From Paramecium octaurelia (lineage: Eukaryota > Ciliophora > Oligohymenophorea > Peniculida > Parameciidae): a stretch of DNA of 28,765 nt. Both the position numbers and the translations under genes were made by a program. Where the stretch lies: NCBI GenBank assembly GCA_905182995.1, contig CAJJDP010000224.1, positions 3,862-32,626 on the forward strand, read 5' to 3'. Positions 1 through 10,802 of this stretch are shown one piece after another. Within the stretch, counting starts at the first letter, position 1, and each line of letters begins with the position of its first letter. The notes under the pieces are model-generated. The model did not search any database. It saw nothing but the letters and a program-made list of their open reading frames with translations, and was not told where the DNA came from.

Positions 1-113
1 TATATCTTTTCAATTTTAAAAATAATAATTAATTCAAATTTGTTGTGGACAAAATAAATTTTTTAAATAGTTAGAAAATATAAAATCCAATCAATCCTAA
101 TATCCAGCAAGCA

Positions 114-1140
114 ATGTCAATATAAGAAGGAATTAAACTAATTGATGGTTCTGAATTGAAGAATACTTTTTCTGAGTTCTATAATAAGAGTTATAATAGA
201 ATTGTCAATGCTCATAAATATTATAAGATGAAATTTAAATATCTCAATAGAATGTGAAGGGGAAAATTATTATTAGGATGTTTCTCAAGGATATCTCTTA
301 TCCTAAATAAGTACAAGTAAGTGGTATCATTCATTATAAATAAAGATTGATTAGAAATTAATAGGGATAGGTAGGATTTAATAACCTTTTTATAAGAAAA
401 TTCCTCACCAGTGAGAGTATTAGGTATTATGATCATCTAGGTTAACAAAAATTTTAAAGAAGAAATTCCAATTTACCTCCATTAATGAATAGAAATTTAG
501 AAGGAATTATGAATAGTGTAGTTTAGGGTCACTTGATAGAAGTCTGAGTAATGTAAAGTTAGGATAGTAATTCAAATTATGTGTAAAAGGGGATCACTTT
601 TTAATGACTCAAATATTGATTAAAAGTAGGAGAAATAAAAAAAGCGAGAAGAGAAAGGAGACAATCGGATGACTATTTTGTATTTATTAAATAAATTATT
701 AAGGTAGTTTTTAATTAAAATTTAACATCAATCTTGGAAGAAATCAATTGGCCTAGATGATAGAGAGATTTACACAAGTAAAGATGCAACATGATAAAGC
801 TGAAAAATTTAGTCATTATTAAAATCCTCATAAGATTTTGAATTTAAGAATTAACAGGGTAAGAAACAAATAGGAAGGTTTTTCTGAAAATTCTTGGTTC
901 TTAGTAAAAAATTTGTGTTATTGGAAGGAGTATATTAGAAGAATACTCACTAGCAGGTTTATGTTTAATTTATATAATTAAAGAATAAGAGAACGATTGA
1001 AGAAACACATAATTTATATGTTAATGATAATTAAATTGATTAACTAGAGAGTTTTTTATTTAGTTGGAAAAATCAAAAAGGAAGATTAAAATGGTTATAC
1101 AAACAAAGTCATATGTATAAATGAGTTAAAAAAATGTTGA
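114..1140 (+). CDS. Candidate gene with three tiny introns, function unknown
   Basis: Seen with the ciliate code: an ATG at 114 opens a frame (MSIQEGIKLIDGSELK...). It stays open to a TGA at 1138-1140 if three GT...TAG gaps are removed: 254-276 (23 nt), 518-539 (22 nt) and 680-707 (28 nt). All three are in the Paramecium intron size range and each restores the frame exactly. The predicted protein is about 317 residues, charged (Lys, Arg, Gln, Asn), with no signal peptide, obvious membrane segment or motif I recognise. The tract is richer in G+C than the DNA around 1.7-2.6 kb, as expected of coding sequence. The same frame reopens beyond the TGA and runs to 1674 with one more TGA at 1210, so this may be one decayed gene rather than two. 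Intron placement is inference. GT...AG gaps are common in A+T-rich DNA, so chance is possible. Confidence 0.4.
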
Positions 1141-1230
1141 AAAGAAAGATTTGAGAATAAGGTTTTGTTGGTTTTAGATATATATTTCTTTAATTGCAGA
1201 AAATTGATTTGATATCCTAAGCCATGGAGA

Positions 1231-1674
1231 ATGCCATATCCACCAACCTCAATTGAAAATTCTTAGGTTTTAAAAATATTTTAATCTCTTTTATTTGAGT
1301 ATGAAATTGTAGGAGTAAATCTATAAGAATAGTAATTTAGAGATTAATCCGAGGTGACCATTAAATCAAAATATAATTTTATTCATTATAAAGTTTACAT
1401 CAGAGGAGCAGCTGTAGAGGTAATTAGATAGATAAGTAAATGGATTAATGAATTAGGTCATAGTGAGAGCGAAATTTATCTAAAACTTGTGGATCACCTT
1501 ATCAAAGAAAATTATGAATTGGGTTTACAGCAATTCAAGAGAAGACAGTGGAAAATTTAATTATAACAAGAAAGTTATCTCTAAGAATTTGGATAGCCAT
1601 AAATTTAATTTGTAAATAGCGAATTAATTATTTATATCTATAGGAATTTTCAAATCAAATTTGTTTTGTTGTGA
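1231..1674 (+). CDS. Candidate single-exon gene, function unknown
   Basis: An uninterrupted frame in the ciliate code starts at an ATG (1231, MPYPPTSIENSQ...) and ends at TGA 1672-1674, giving about 147 residues. The middle part is convincingly protein-like, with many Glu, Asp, Lys and Trp codons and G+C-richer codons, for example VYIRGAAVEVIRQISKWINE. I do not recognise the family. A resemblance of that stretch to the Alba nucleic-acid-binding core is only a passing impression and I do not rely on it. It lies in the same frame as the preceding candidate (stop at 1138), separated by TGAs at 1138 and 1210. It could therefore be an independent compact gene about 90 bp downstream, or the 3' half of one gene inactivated by two nonsense changes. 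Confidence 0.4.
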
Positions 1675-2627
1675 AATCTCTCCAAATTACATGAAGAATT
1701 TTATAAAATTTATGCATATAATGGCGAATTTATATTTCCTTTAGAATTGTATCAACTCTTAGCAATATTATGCCTGGGTTTGGTTAAGACTGGCATATTA
1801 CTTTCACTAAGTCGCCAGTTAAATTTTCTGGAAAATGAAAATATTTAAGATTTTATGAACCCCTATTCGTAGATGAAATAATGAAATCGGAGATGTAATT
1901 GGGAATTTAATAGACAATATAATCGGCAATACAATAGTTATAATCGAAGATGAAATAGGCGATGAAATAATATTTTTTATATTGGCAATGAAATTGGGGA
2001 CAGAATAAGCTAAAAAAAAGGAGATTAAATATAAGCGATGAAATTTTTTGAGAATGTAAAGAATATTATTAAAAAGGATATTTAAACAAATTGACAAATC
2101 TTAATTATGAAAATTTACTTAAATATCATTATTTTACCTAAAATAAAGGCATACTAGAAAATAGGGCAAAGAATTACTAGAAAATTTCATCTATTGTTAA
2201 CCTTTCATCAGTTAGAATAAAAGTAATTATAAATTTTTTAATGGTTAACATAAAACGTTTTGATTTTTTAATTATGATAATAGATTCTTTTACGAACTGC
2301 ATAATTGAATTAAATTTATTTTCTATTGAGTGTCCAACATGAACTATCAACTTTTTATTGCATGCAGAAAGATATTTAAGTTTAACAACATTTAGAAATA
2401 TGATTATTAATTTTAAACTCTATAAAAAGAGTAGAGTATTGCTCAAATTAACTAAAAAACGAATAGACACGACTAAAATTCAAAGTCTCTATGGATAGTT
2501 TTTCCATTTTTGTATGAAAATATCTTAAATGTTACACCCTCATACCCAAATTTATTTAACACAAAAATAGTACAATTGAATTAAATAATGCTTATAAAAC
2601 TCAATTTTATTATCATCCAATAAAACT
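1675..2627. other. A+T-rich intergenic tract with a degenerate short repeat
   Basis: I see no gene here. The notable content is a degenerate repetition of GATGAAAT/GGCAAT-like words between about 1870 and 2045 (see the repeat entry). The rest is A+T-rich spacer between the plus-strand candidates on the left and the 3' end of WD gene A. The two would be convergent, so terminators for both should lie here, but I cannot place them. Confidence 0.5.
1870..2045. repeat. Degenerate GATGAAAT-type low-complexity repeat
   Basis: The words gatgaaat, aatgaaat, ggcaat and cggcaat recur imperfectly about every 14-27 bases, for example at 1872, 1949, 1961, 1987 and 2037. There is no exact unit length. It looks like an eroded minisatellite or low-complexity drift. 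No function is implied. Confidence 0.4.
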
Positions 2628-5262
2628 TCATAAAATGCAACTTCCTAAAGACTTGAACAATGATCGTAAATTTACACCCTAATAGTTTACAAAATTTCCT
2701 TTCAGGATTAAAGCATCTTAAGCTTGTAAAATTGGATGTTTTGAAATTCTAAGAATAGTAATATTAGAAGGAGCTAAATAATAAAGAAAAATAAATACCA
2801 TTTACTTGGAAAAGGTTATTGTTTAAAATTAAAGGTGAAAACTATGCTAGAGTATCTTTAGGAAGATTATCTAAAGATAAGATCTATTATTCGATCTTAA
2901 CAGCCCATAAACGGATAGATTTATCATTACTTCCAGATGCTAATGTAGTACCATCAGGAGAGTAATTGACTGAATAAACTGTGTTAGAATGACCATCTAA
3001 TTTGGCTTTTTATTATCCTGTTTTAACATCCCATAAACGGATAGAAAAATCTCCACCACCAGATGCCAGTGTAGTACCATCAGGAGAGTAACAAATTGAA
3101 TAAACTACTGATGAATGACCATCTAATTTGGCTTTTTGTTATCCTGTCTTAGCATCCCATATACGGATAGACTTATCGTCGCTACAGGATGCTAATATAG
3201 TACCATCAGGAGAGAAACAGACTGACATGACATAGTGTGAATGAGCATATAATTATGCTTTTTGCTATCCTTTCTTAATATCCCATAAACGGATAGATTT
3301 ATCATAGCCACCAGATGCTAATGTACTACCATCAGGAGAGAAACAGACTGATTTAACACAACTCGAATGACCATCAAATTTGGCTTTATATTATCCTGTC
3401 TTAATATCAAATAAACGGATAGACCTATCATTGCTACCAGATACTAGGGTAAAACCATCAGGCGAGAAACAGACTGATTTAACAATACTCGAATGACCAT
3501 CTAATTTGGCTTTTTGTTAACCTGTCATCACATCCCATAAATAGATAGATTTATCATTACTGTAAGATGTTAATATAGTACCATCAGGAGAGAAACAGAC
3601 TAAGCAAATTTGCTCACTATGACCAATTATTTTGACTTTATATTATCCTCTCGTAACATCCCATAAATAGATAGATTTATCATAACCACTAGATGCTAAT
3701 GTACTACCATCAGGAGAGAAACAGACTGATTTAACACAACTTGAATGACCATCAAATATGGCTTTTTATAATACTGTCATGACATCCCATAAACGGATAG
3801 ACTTATCACTGCTACCAGATGCTAATGTTAAACCATCAGGAGAGAAGCAGACTGACATGACCCAATTTTTATGAACATCTAATTTGGCTTTTTATTATCC
3901 TGTATTAACATCCCATAGACGGATAGACTTATCTTAACTACCTGATGCTAATGTAGTACCATCAGAAGAGAAACAGACTGACCATATTCTCTCACTATGA
4001 CCATTTAATTTTACCTTTTATTATCCTGTCTAAACATCCCATAAACAGATAGACTTATCATTGCTACCAGATGCTAATAGAGAACTATCAGGAGAGAAAC
4101 AGACTGACTATATTCTCTCATTATGACCATATAATTTGACTTATTAATATCCTGTCTTTACATCCCATAAACGGATGGACCTATCATAACTACAGGAGGC
4201 TAATGTACTGCCATCGGGAGAGAAACAGACCGATTTAACACAACTCGAATGACCATCTAATTTGACTTTTTATTATCCTGTCTTAACATCCCATAAACGG
4301 ATAGAGTTATCATCACTACCAGATGCTAGTGTAGTACCTTTAGGAGAGAAACAAACATTTCTTATTTTATCTAAATGACCAATTAATTTTGATATTTATT
4401 TTCCTGTTTTAAGATTCCATAAATAAATATATTCGCACTTGCAAAATGCTAATGTTATGCCATTCGGGGAGAAGCACGCTGATTCTACTTCTTCGTCCAT
4501 TAATATTACAGACTGTATTTTTCCGGTTTTAACATTCCACAAACATAATGAATAATCGTTGCTGCAAGATACTAATAGATTTACACCTCCATGGGGAAAA
4601 AAGGTAATTTAGTTGACAGCACCACTATGACCAATTAATATACCTAGCTCATCTATTCTTAATATTCTCCACTTACAATTAAATAATTTGGCTCCATTCA
4701 AATTTATTCCACTAATAATGACATTCTCAAATTCAGATTCACTCATATCACATCTCGCAAAATTAGCCCCTATTAAGGAAGTATTTCTAATTCTAATATT
4801 TTCAAAACATTATTCCTTTAAATCAACCTTCATTTAAACTAATAAATGAAGTGAATTAGATCCACACTATATGTATCTCTCATCAAAGGCAGTCAGTTGA
4901 GCTAATAATTTTAAGAATTCTATTATCTTTTTATCATTAGATATTTTTGAGATCAGAACTTATTTAATTTCTTTATATTCATCTAATGAATAATTCTATT
5001 CATTAAAATCATGGTCCTTAACCTTGTTGAGAACGTCTTTTATTCTCTCTATGTTATTTTTTCCAACATTGAGCTTTTGATTTTGATCTTATTAGAGAAA
5101 TTCTAAAGAATTTTAGATTTTCTCTCTTTTGAATATTTTAATTAGAATAGGAAAGACTACTTGATCAACATCTTTAGATATTACCAGAATCTGATACAAA
5201 TCTTCATTCTACAATTTGTTACAATTCATTTGCTTTTATTAGAAATAATAATGAATTTCCAT
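2628..5262 (-). CDS. WD-repeat protein A (14 WD repeats, pentapeptide-like segment)
   Basis: Read on the minus strand with TAA/TAG as Gln, this frame is open from the ATG at 5262 to TGA 2628-2630, after removal of one 25-nt intron (2774-2798). It gives about 869 residues. Residues 1-162 are unique. Residues 163-198 have pentapeptide-repeat spacing ([19 protein letters not shown], then [15 protein letters not shown]). Residues 211-798 form 14 tandem WD repeats, mostly 42 residues, of the form [34 protein letters not shown]; the array spans 4632-2869, exactly 14 x 126 bp. Fourteen blades would suit two seven-bladed beta-propellers, which is inference. The tail carries a family-type end ([20 protein letters not shown]). 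WD propellers are protein-interaction scaffolds; no enzymatic motif is visible and the partner is unknown. The true start is uncertain. The frame stays open without another ATG to 5523, and an upstream extension is broken by a TGA. Gene B at 25-28 kb is a paralogue. Confidence 0.85.
2774..2798 (-). other. 25-nt spliceosomal intron in WD gene A
   Basis: On the minus strand it reads GTATTTATTT...TTATTTAG, 25 nt, starting GTA and ending TAG. Removing it joins ...LFQVNA to [10 protein letters not shown] and restores the frame that encodes the conserved family tail. Without removal the tail is out of frame. Gene B has a 25-nt intron at the corresponding place. Confidence 0.85.
2869..4632 (-). repeat. 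14-unit WD-repeat array of gene A (126-bp units)
   Basis: Tandem coding repeat with a 126-bp (42-codon) period, 1,764 bp in all. Units 1 and 2 are the most diverged (44 and 40 residues). Units 3-14 keep the GH...WD framework, with substitutions such as VH in unit 7, AH in unit 11 and LFD for LWD in unit 10. Units 8 and 11 are nearly identical over about 80 bp (around 3690 and 3312, offset 378 bp, three units). This suggests a past shift or conversion by whole numbers of repeats. Confidence 0.85.
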
Positions 5263-5725
5263 TACTTTATTTTGAGTTTTATACTAAAAACAAAAGGTTT
5301 CTTTAATAGATTTTAGGGAAAATAAAGTTTGCAATGATTTTGAGCTGATTAAATTAGAAGAGTGACAACTCACAGCTACTTGAAATTTGTGCCAAAATTA
5401 ATTCTCTCCTGTATGGTGATGCAATTAATTTACTTCATCTTTCTTGAATTAACTAGCTTATGAGATTTAGCTGATACGTTATTAGATCAACTTTTGTTTA
5501 CCTGATTTTTATGCGTAATTAATTCAAAACATATAACGGGTGTGATGCAAATAGTCTAATCTTCTAATTAAGGCAAGCCAACCTTCTTATCACGACAGTT
5601 TCGAAATAAAGTTACTTCACTTTGTGAATAAAACATTTTAGAGAGAGTGATGAATATTTCCACTGCACTTCTCACACACACTTATGACTAATCCTTTGAA
5701 ATTTCGAATCCTTATGATGTGCCAT
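5263..5725 (-). pseudogene. Possible N-terminal extension of WD gene A, broken by a TGA
   Basis: An ATG at 5725 opens MAHHKDSKFQRISHKC. It meets an in-frame TGA at 5672-5674 and then continues open in the same frame. A 31-nt GTAAAC...TATCAG gap at 5471-5501 (minus strand), if spliced, joins this frame exactly to the open frame that leads into WD gene A. Cys and His residues recur (KCFIHK and RRLAC here; CEKCSGNIHHS in another frame). This recalls the Cys/His-rich B-box-like N-termini that I recall in Paramecium WD proteins, but no intact zinc-binding pattern is readable in one frame. I infer either an eroded N-terminus, with translation now starting at 5262, or a nonsense allele. The region is clearly G+C-richer than true spacer. 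The resemblance is weak and the splicing is unproven. Confidence 0.35.
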
Positions 5726-6416
5726 GATTTTCAATTATATTATTACACCTAATGCACGACCAAAGGTTCGAGTTATGAGATGTGGAAAACTTTGTTAAGC
5801 TGTAAAGATGATGTAGAAATATCAGGTATCATTTACAACTGCCACTCATCTTGCATTTTGTTGAGATGAACATCCTTTTTTAGAAAAATATCCTCTAAAA
5901 TCTTATGATGCATACTTCAAACATTGCAAAGTAACTGCTGCGCTATTCTCTTGACTCTTTATTATATTGAATTTTGATGTTCTACTTCCTTAATATCTTC
6001 ATAACCTTGTGGCACATGAATGTATACTGAGACTCGCGGTAACTGACCTGATTTGTTTCAGCTGTTAATAACAACATATATTTAGCGCTATAGTGTATTA
6101 ACTGTTATGATGGAATTACAAGTCATATTAATTAAGTTTATAAGAAGTACTAATAAGGTCTAATATTAATAGCTTTATTTTTAAATAACTGTTATTATAT
6201 GCAATTAAAATATTTGTAAACTAGAATTAGTAACAAATTAATCAGGTAGGCATTGATATAATTTTTAAGTTGCTAATGTTAGAAGTAATCAAAGAGATAT
6301 TTAACATTTTTTTATCGATATTGTCATAAAATTCAACAAGAAGAAGATGAGATCGAAATAGATGGTTTACTATTTCGATGATCATGATTGATCAAAAGAT
6401 AAACTAACTCTAATGA
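5726..6416. other. G+C-richer tract without a resolvable gene
   Basis: From about 5780 to 6040 the minus strand has a protein-like open stretch in the ciliate code (IHVPQGYEDIKEVEHQN, later HHKILEDIFLKKDVHLNKMQ), interrupted by a TGA. It may be a further eroded exon upstream of WD gene A or a remnant of a neighbour. From about 6060 to 6340 the DNA returns to A+T-rich spacer. I cannot assign a start, stop or family. Confidence 0.3.
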
Positions 6417-6809
6417 TTACAGTCAGTACATTCGTTATACTTTTAAGTACCTCCAAAAGGAATTGGAAACAACAATATTTTGGCTATCATATTTAAAAGC
6501 AAGACAAAGTTAGGTGATAGCCGATCATTCTCCATCGGACAGATCCATGTACACATTTATTACTTGTAGGATATCTAGAAAGATACAAATTATGAAATAC
6601 AGCTGATTCAGAGTGTTAGAACCAAATAACAATAGCTTTATTCATTTTTCACAAAATTTTGTTTAGAAAGATATAAGAATATAATTGTAACTTATTTTAA
6701 TATTTATCAAATTCTAGAGTTTAGAGTTGAATGCTAAAAAATGCTTTTAACAGCAAATTGCATCCATAGAAAGTAAATAACAAGAGGTATTATAGAGGTA
6801 TCACCTTGA
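6417..6809 (+). CDS. Open frame, possible exon of an unrecognised gene
   Basis: The plus strand is free of TGA for 130 codons between a TGA at 6414 and one at 6807. It has a relatively G+C-rich, protein-like first half (VPPKGIGNNNILAIIFKSK, then TKLGDSRSFSIGQIHVHIYY). There is no ATG near the beginning, so any gene would need an upstream exon. A 22-nt GTACAT...TTTAAG gap at the 5' end (from about 6426) could be an intron. The second half is more A+T-rich and less convincing. No family is recognised. A run of this length is not rare by chance with a single stop codon. Confidence 0.25.
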
Positions 6810-7645
6810 TTATAATTTAATAATTTTTCCCCTTAAAATAGTTAAAAGGAGACAATTATAAGGATAAAAAGCACTCAGCACAAAATTTTGGCTTTTATTT
6901 ATTTTTTTCCTTATATAATCTTTAAATATTGTGCAATAAACTGTAATCAGAAATAAATTGAATGGTTTTGCTCTTTGCTGATTGGTGTGTTATATAATGA
7001 TAATTGGTTAAAGAGTTTCATTAGGAAAAATGATCTGATTGATATTTCACGTCATATTAAAATAATTTCCTGATAATAATTTGTAAATCCATAGAAAAAT
7101 TTCTGTTTTCTTTAGAGTTAAATAGATTTTGCATCCGATGCATGTTCATATGATGAAATTTTCTTTTTAATATAAATGTATTACAAAAGTTTATTTTTTC
7201 AAAATTTAGACTGTTTACTTCGTTTAAAGTGTTCAACACTTTCTAGTTTAATCATCAGGTCCAAACAATACTTTTGTTCAAATTATTGGATAAGGGGTAA
7301 ATGAAATAAAAAAATATTTTTCAAAAATGATTTTTGTTTATTTTAATTCTCATATTCCTTGCATTGAGCTATCAAATACTTGTAGTTGGATTTTTTTATT
7401 TTTCAAATTAATTCTTCTTAATATGTCATCTCTTTTTTTTTGAGTTTAATTAAAGGACTTGATTTCATTATTTTTAATATCTGCAATACTTGCAAAGATG
7501 ACATTTTTAGCCTTCTACATTATTATGAATATGAATGATTGAATCTTTACTTGTCTATATTACTCAAAAGAAGATTAATTTCATAATATTTTCTATATTT
7601 CACATCAAATATATCTTAATATTATTATTATTCTTTATTCATCCA
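6810..7645. other. A+T-rich spacer, no gene seen
   Basis: Very A+T-rich sequence with many T runs. Only short open frames occur in either direction, and none has a coding-like composition. It separates the 6.4 kb open frame from the candidate gene starting at 7646. Confidence 0.5.
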
Positions 7646-8274
7646 ATGCAGCCAAGGAATATAAGTCTCTCTACTTGTTGTAATTAAGAATCAATAAACC
7701 TCAGTCTATTGGAATTTGGGGTAGATGAAAGAAACAAGAGATTAACAATTTCAAACAGTAGAATAAACAATTCTATCCTGTGCAGAGTTAGCATAAAGGA
7801 ATACATCGAGGTTATGACTCTTTGAAGTAGACATAAAGCTTGAAAGACTAATATCAAATGAATTTAATTTGCGTAAGAAAAATCTATGAAAGAGAAAGGC
7901 TTGATTTCTCCATAGTTATTGGTTTGATAAAAACCTATTGTTATTCTTATTTCTAATAACGTCATAAAAGAGGCAGCCTCTACCAAGACCGTATTCCAAT
8001 TCTAATTCTAATTAAATGATAGAATGCTTGGATGTGTGTAATTACATTATGGAGGATGAGAAACTAAAAGGAGAAAGATAGCTAAGTTTAATGAGGAGAT
8101 CAGATCTCCACTCTCTATCCCTACTGGGTCAAGCTATCTGCGGTAAGATGTTGAATGCTTTATCAATAGCTTTCTGGAATCATCAGAATGTAAAAACTGA
8201 CTTTTAATACGAGTGAAAACTTATTATCCTACACAAACCCATTTAGTGAGGATGACTCTGGGGAGGAGAGATGA
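7646..8274 (+). CDS. Candidate four-exon gene, function unknown
   Basis: The ATG at 7646 begins MQPRNISLSTCCNQES. Three intron-like gaps, all ending in TAG, join consecutive open frames exactly: 7811-7830 (GTTATG...AGTAG, 20 nt), 7991-8022 (GTATTC...GATAG, 32 nt) and 8213-8246 (GTGAAA...TTTAG, 34 nt). The product is 180 residues and ends in an acidic tail (DEDDSGEER) at TGA 8272-8274. The central part includes NYIMEDEKLKGERQLSL and SLLGQAICGKMLNALSIAFW, possibly one amphipathic or membrane-facing helix. Base composition is distinctly G+C-richer than the flanks. I recognise no family. Three frame-correct, TAG-ending gaps in a row plus a good start make this the most persuasive new gene model in the window. 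It remains inference without transcript or homology support. Confidence 0.45.
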
Positions 8275-8549
8275 AATATAATATTAGCTTCTGGATAGCA
8301 AAAGAGTGAGGGGAGAATTTGTCATTGGAACAGTAAAACAAAGAAATGGGAACTAGAATTAAGTAGATTCGAAACAGATAGTTTCTTTCCATAAAAAAAC
8401 AGGGTAATAAAAAATGATACATTGATAGAGAAATCTTTATAAAATGCTATGATTCAGTGAATCTTGCCCTAATTGCTTTGAAAACCCTTCACCCTCTATG
8501 ATTATCGATATATTTATAAATCTATAACCAAGTAAAAGGATTGGTTAAA

Positions 8550-9008
8550 ATGGACGGACTACTTTAAGACTTTTCATTGAGTCTGTTTTTCTTCAACATT
8601 TACTTCAGCAACTTTATTGCTATGGTCAAGGATGGGTGTGAAGAGGATGCATCAAAAGTTGCCAATAAGAATATTATCTCTTGAAAAATTCAGAAGTTGC
8701 AGCTCATCTAGCAAATTAAGATGTCATTCCATTGTAAACCAGCATATATAACTGGCAGAAAAAAAAACAACTTAAACAAATATATATCAAATAAAAACTA
8801 TGAATAACTAGATAATTAGAAATCAATGAAATTTAAAGGAAATTTAATACATCAAATGCAATCATTCCAAGAGAATGGTAATAAAAATATCTGGTTTATT
8901 TCAAATTTTAGAAAACTACATCTTTTAAGATAATTATAAAGATATGGATTTTATATGTTATTATAATCTGACGATTTGGATAAAATACAAAATGGCAAAT
9001 AATAATGA
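8550..9008 (+). CDS. Candidate two-exon gene, function unknown
   Basis: The ATG at 8550 begins MDGLLQDFSLSLFFFNIYF, an N-terminus with a hydrophobic run that could be a signal or membrane anchor. The frame stops at TGA 8682 unless a 36-nt gap (8658-8693, GTTGCC...TTCAG) is spliced. With splicing the frame continues in phase to TGA 9006-9008, for about 140 residues (DGCEEDASK, then KLQLIQQIKMSFHCK). A 36-nt intron is at the long end for Paramecium. Between 8275 and 8460 the frame used by the previous gene stays open after its stop, so a longer decayed gene is an alternative. No family is recognised. Confidence 0.3.
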
Positions 9009-9613
9009 GAAATTCTTTTAGAAGAGTGTTAGAATAGATGGCACAGATGACTACTGAAAATGAATACTGTGTTAATAAAATAGAACTAATCAATTGAATG
9101 AAACGAGATGTAGTCAAGGGGTTGGGTTTCATACTAATAGCTGAAGAACAGGAGAACAACATTGATAATGAAACTAGGGGCTACCTCTCAATAGTGGACT
9201 TGATATTTATACAATCTGATATTCAATCAATAAAAATGAAGGATTACACAAAATTATATCAATAAGACTAAGAAGAGGCATAAAATATTTCAAATAATTA
9301 GCATATACGATGGAAATGGTTAGTTTAAGGAATGAATTTCTCAACAACCATAAAGGAAAGGCTAGACTATCATAGGATTAAGTAATATTCTGTCTGATAT
9401 AAATGGGTTCCTTTTGAATGCACGAAATATTCATTGACGCCTTTCCCTAGAAATCTCCAAAGATGTCTGCATTGATAAATTATTCTATATCTAAAGTATA
9501 AAAATATAAAGAGTATCTGATGTTATCGAAATTTTAGAAAGATATTATATTCCTTATTTTTCAAAAAAGGAAATTGTCATAAATATACCTAACAATTCTA
9601 TTTGCTATAGTGA
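9009..9613. other. No resolvable gene
   Basis: Moderately G+C-richer up to about 9400 (for example around 9110-9180), then A+T-rich. Short protein-like stretches occur in several plus frames but are cut by TGA every few dozen codons. I could not join them with convincing introns. Confidence 0.4.
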
Positions 9614-10156
9614 ATTACTGCTATTTTTTAAATAATCTTTAAGTTCAACATCAATTATAATTTAAAGGATTATCATTCTAAATTGTTGTCCATCTATAAA
9701 TAGATTTACAAATACATTGCTTTAATAAGCTGCAGAAAAATTCTAGTAAAAGGTAGAAAAAAAGTTGATCATTTATGTTTGCAAGATTAAGGCTTATGAG
9801 AAGTCATCATCTCTTAATACTCTTGTTTAAGAAAGGAAATTGCCACATAAAAGAATCCAACAAAATTAGATTATGAATTCTTCATCCTAATTGTGAAAGT
9901 AGAATACATACACTAGCTTTCAGATATATAAGCCCGGATTTAGAAGTCCTTAAATTACGATGAAGTAATATCGTTGATTGAAAATTCAATAAAGTAGACC
10001 ACTTAATGTGATTTTAGCTAGAGATCTAAAATAAGAAGATACTAGGAAAATTTTTTATATACACATTCAAAGCTTCTGGATTAAGTAACCAGTTTCTCAT
10101 TTCTCGAGTTTGTCTCTTTGCATGGGATTATACTGCCACTTATTCATAATCAATGA
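9614..10156 (+). CDS. Open tract with one in-frame TGA, unrecognised
   Basis: One plus-strand frame is open from 9614 to TGA 10154-10156, apart from a TGA at 9797. The second part (9800-10156, 118 codons) reads as a helical, charged protein (SDIQARIQKSLNYDEVISLI, then TQCDFSQRSKIRRYQENFLY). There is no convincing ATG and no recognised family. It may be an exon or a decayed gene. Chance cannot be excluded for A+T-rich DNA read with a single stop codon. Confidence 0.25.
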
Positions 10157-10802
10157 ATTAACTCTTCAATAAAGATTAGAAATCAAGAGATGAGATAATG
10201 AATATATCGAAATCCAGAATTCCATTCTTTCCATACAAATAGAATTAATTTTAATTGATTATGATTACTTTTTGATTCTTCAGATGATCAGAATTCCTAA
10301 TCAAAATTAAGAATTATCAATAGAGAAAAATATAATATGGATAATCAATGATATCTCCTTGCCTCAAGAGTGCTATAGTTAGCATGTAAATAAAAGATTT
10401 TTTTTGTACTGGAAAAGACAGTTTTAAAAATTATTGCTCACTATTTTAGAGAGCACTAGCAAATAACAAATTCTTTAGAGGAAATCAAGTTTCTCTAAGC
10501 TTTTTCTTTATTTCCTAATAAATTTGTTGTATCTTTCAATAATCTCATCGCTATCCTAAGGATCTCTTGAAATCCTAGCAATATATCCATGATGCGTGCA
10601 GATAAATGCTGGAAAAATTATGAGTGTATCATCAATTTTATGACCTACATAATTTTCAATCGATATATTCGCTAGTTCTTTTTATCAAACATATGCAAAA
10701 TTTCTAATAAAATTGATTTTCACTACTAATTTTCCATAAAAGCAGCTTAAATCTGATTGCCTCTACTTCTTCCATGAGTTATTTGAGAACTCAAGAAACC
10801 TC

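Noticed and set aside
1819..2097. Minus-strand frame rich in Ile, Pro and Ser
   Set aside because: It is the translation of the degenerate GATGAAAT repeat read on the other strand; composition and periodicity come from the repeat, not from a gene.
2869..4632. CRISPR-like or satellite array (regular 126-bp repetition)
   Set aside because: The period is 42 codons and encodes WD repeats in one frame throughout; it is a protein repeat.
8908..9162. Minus-strand 84-codon frame with hydrophobic segments
   Set aside because: It lies antisense to a plus-strand candidate with better start, stop and composition; probably a shadow.
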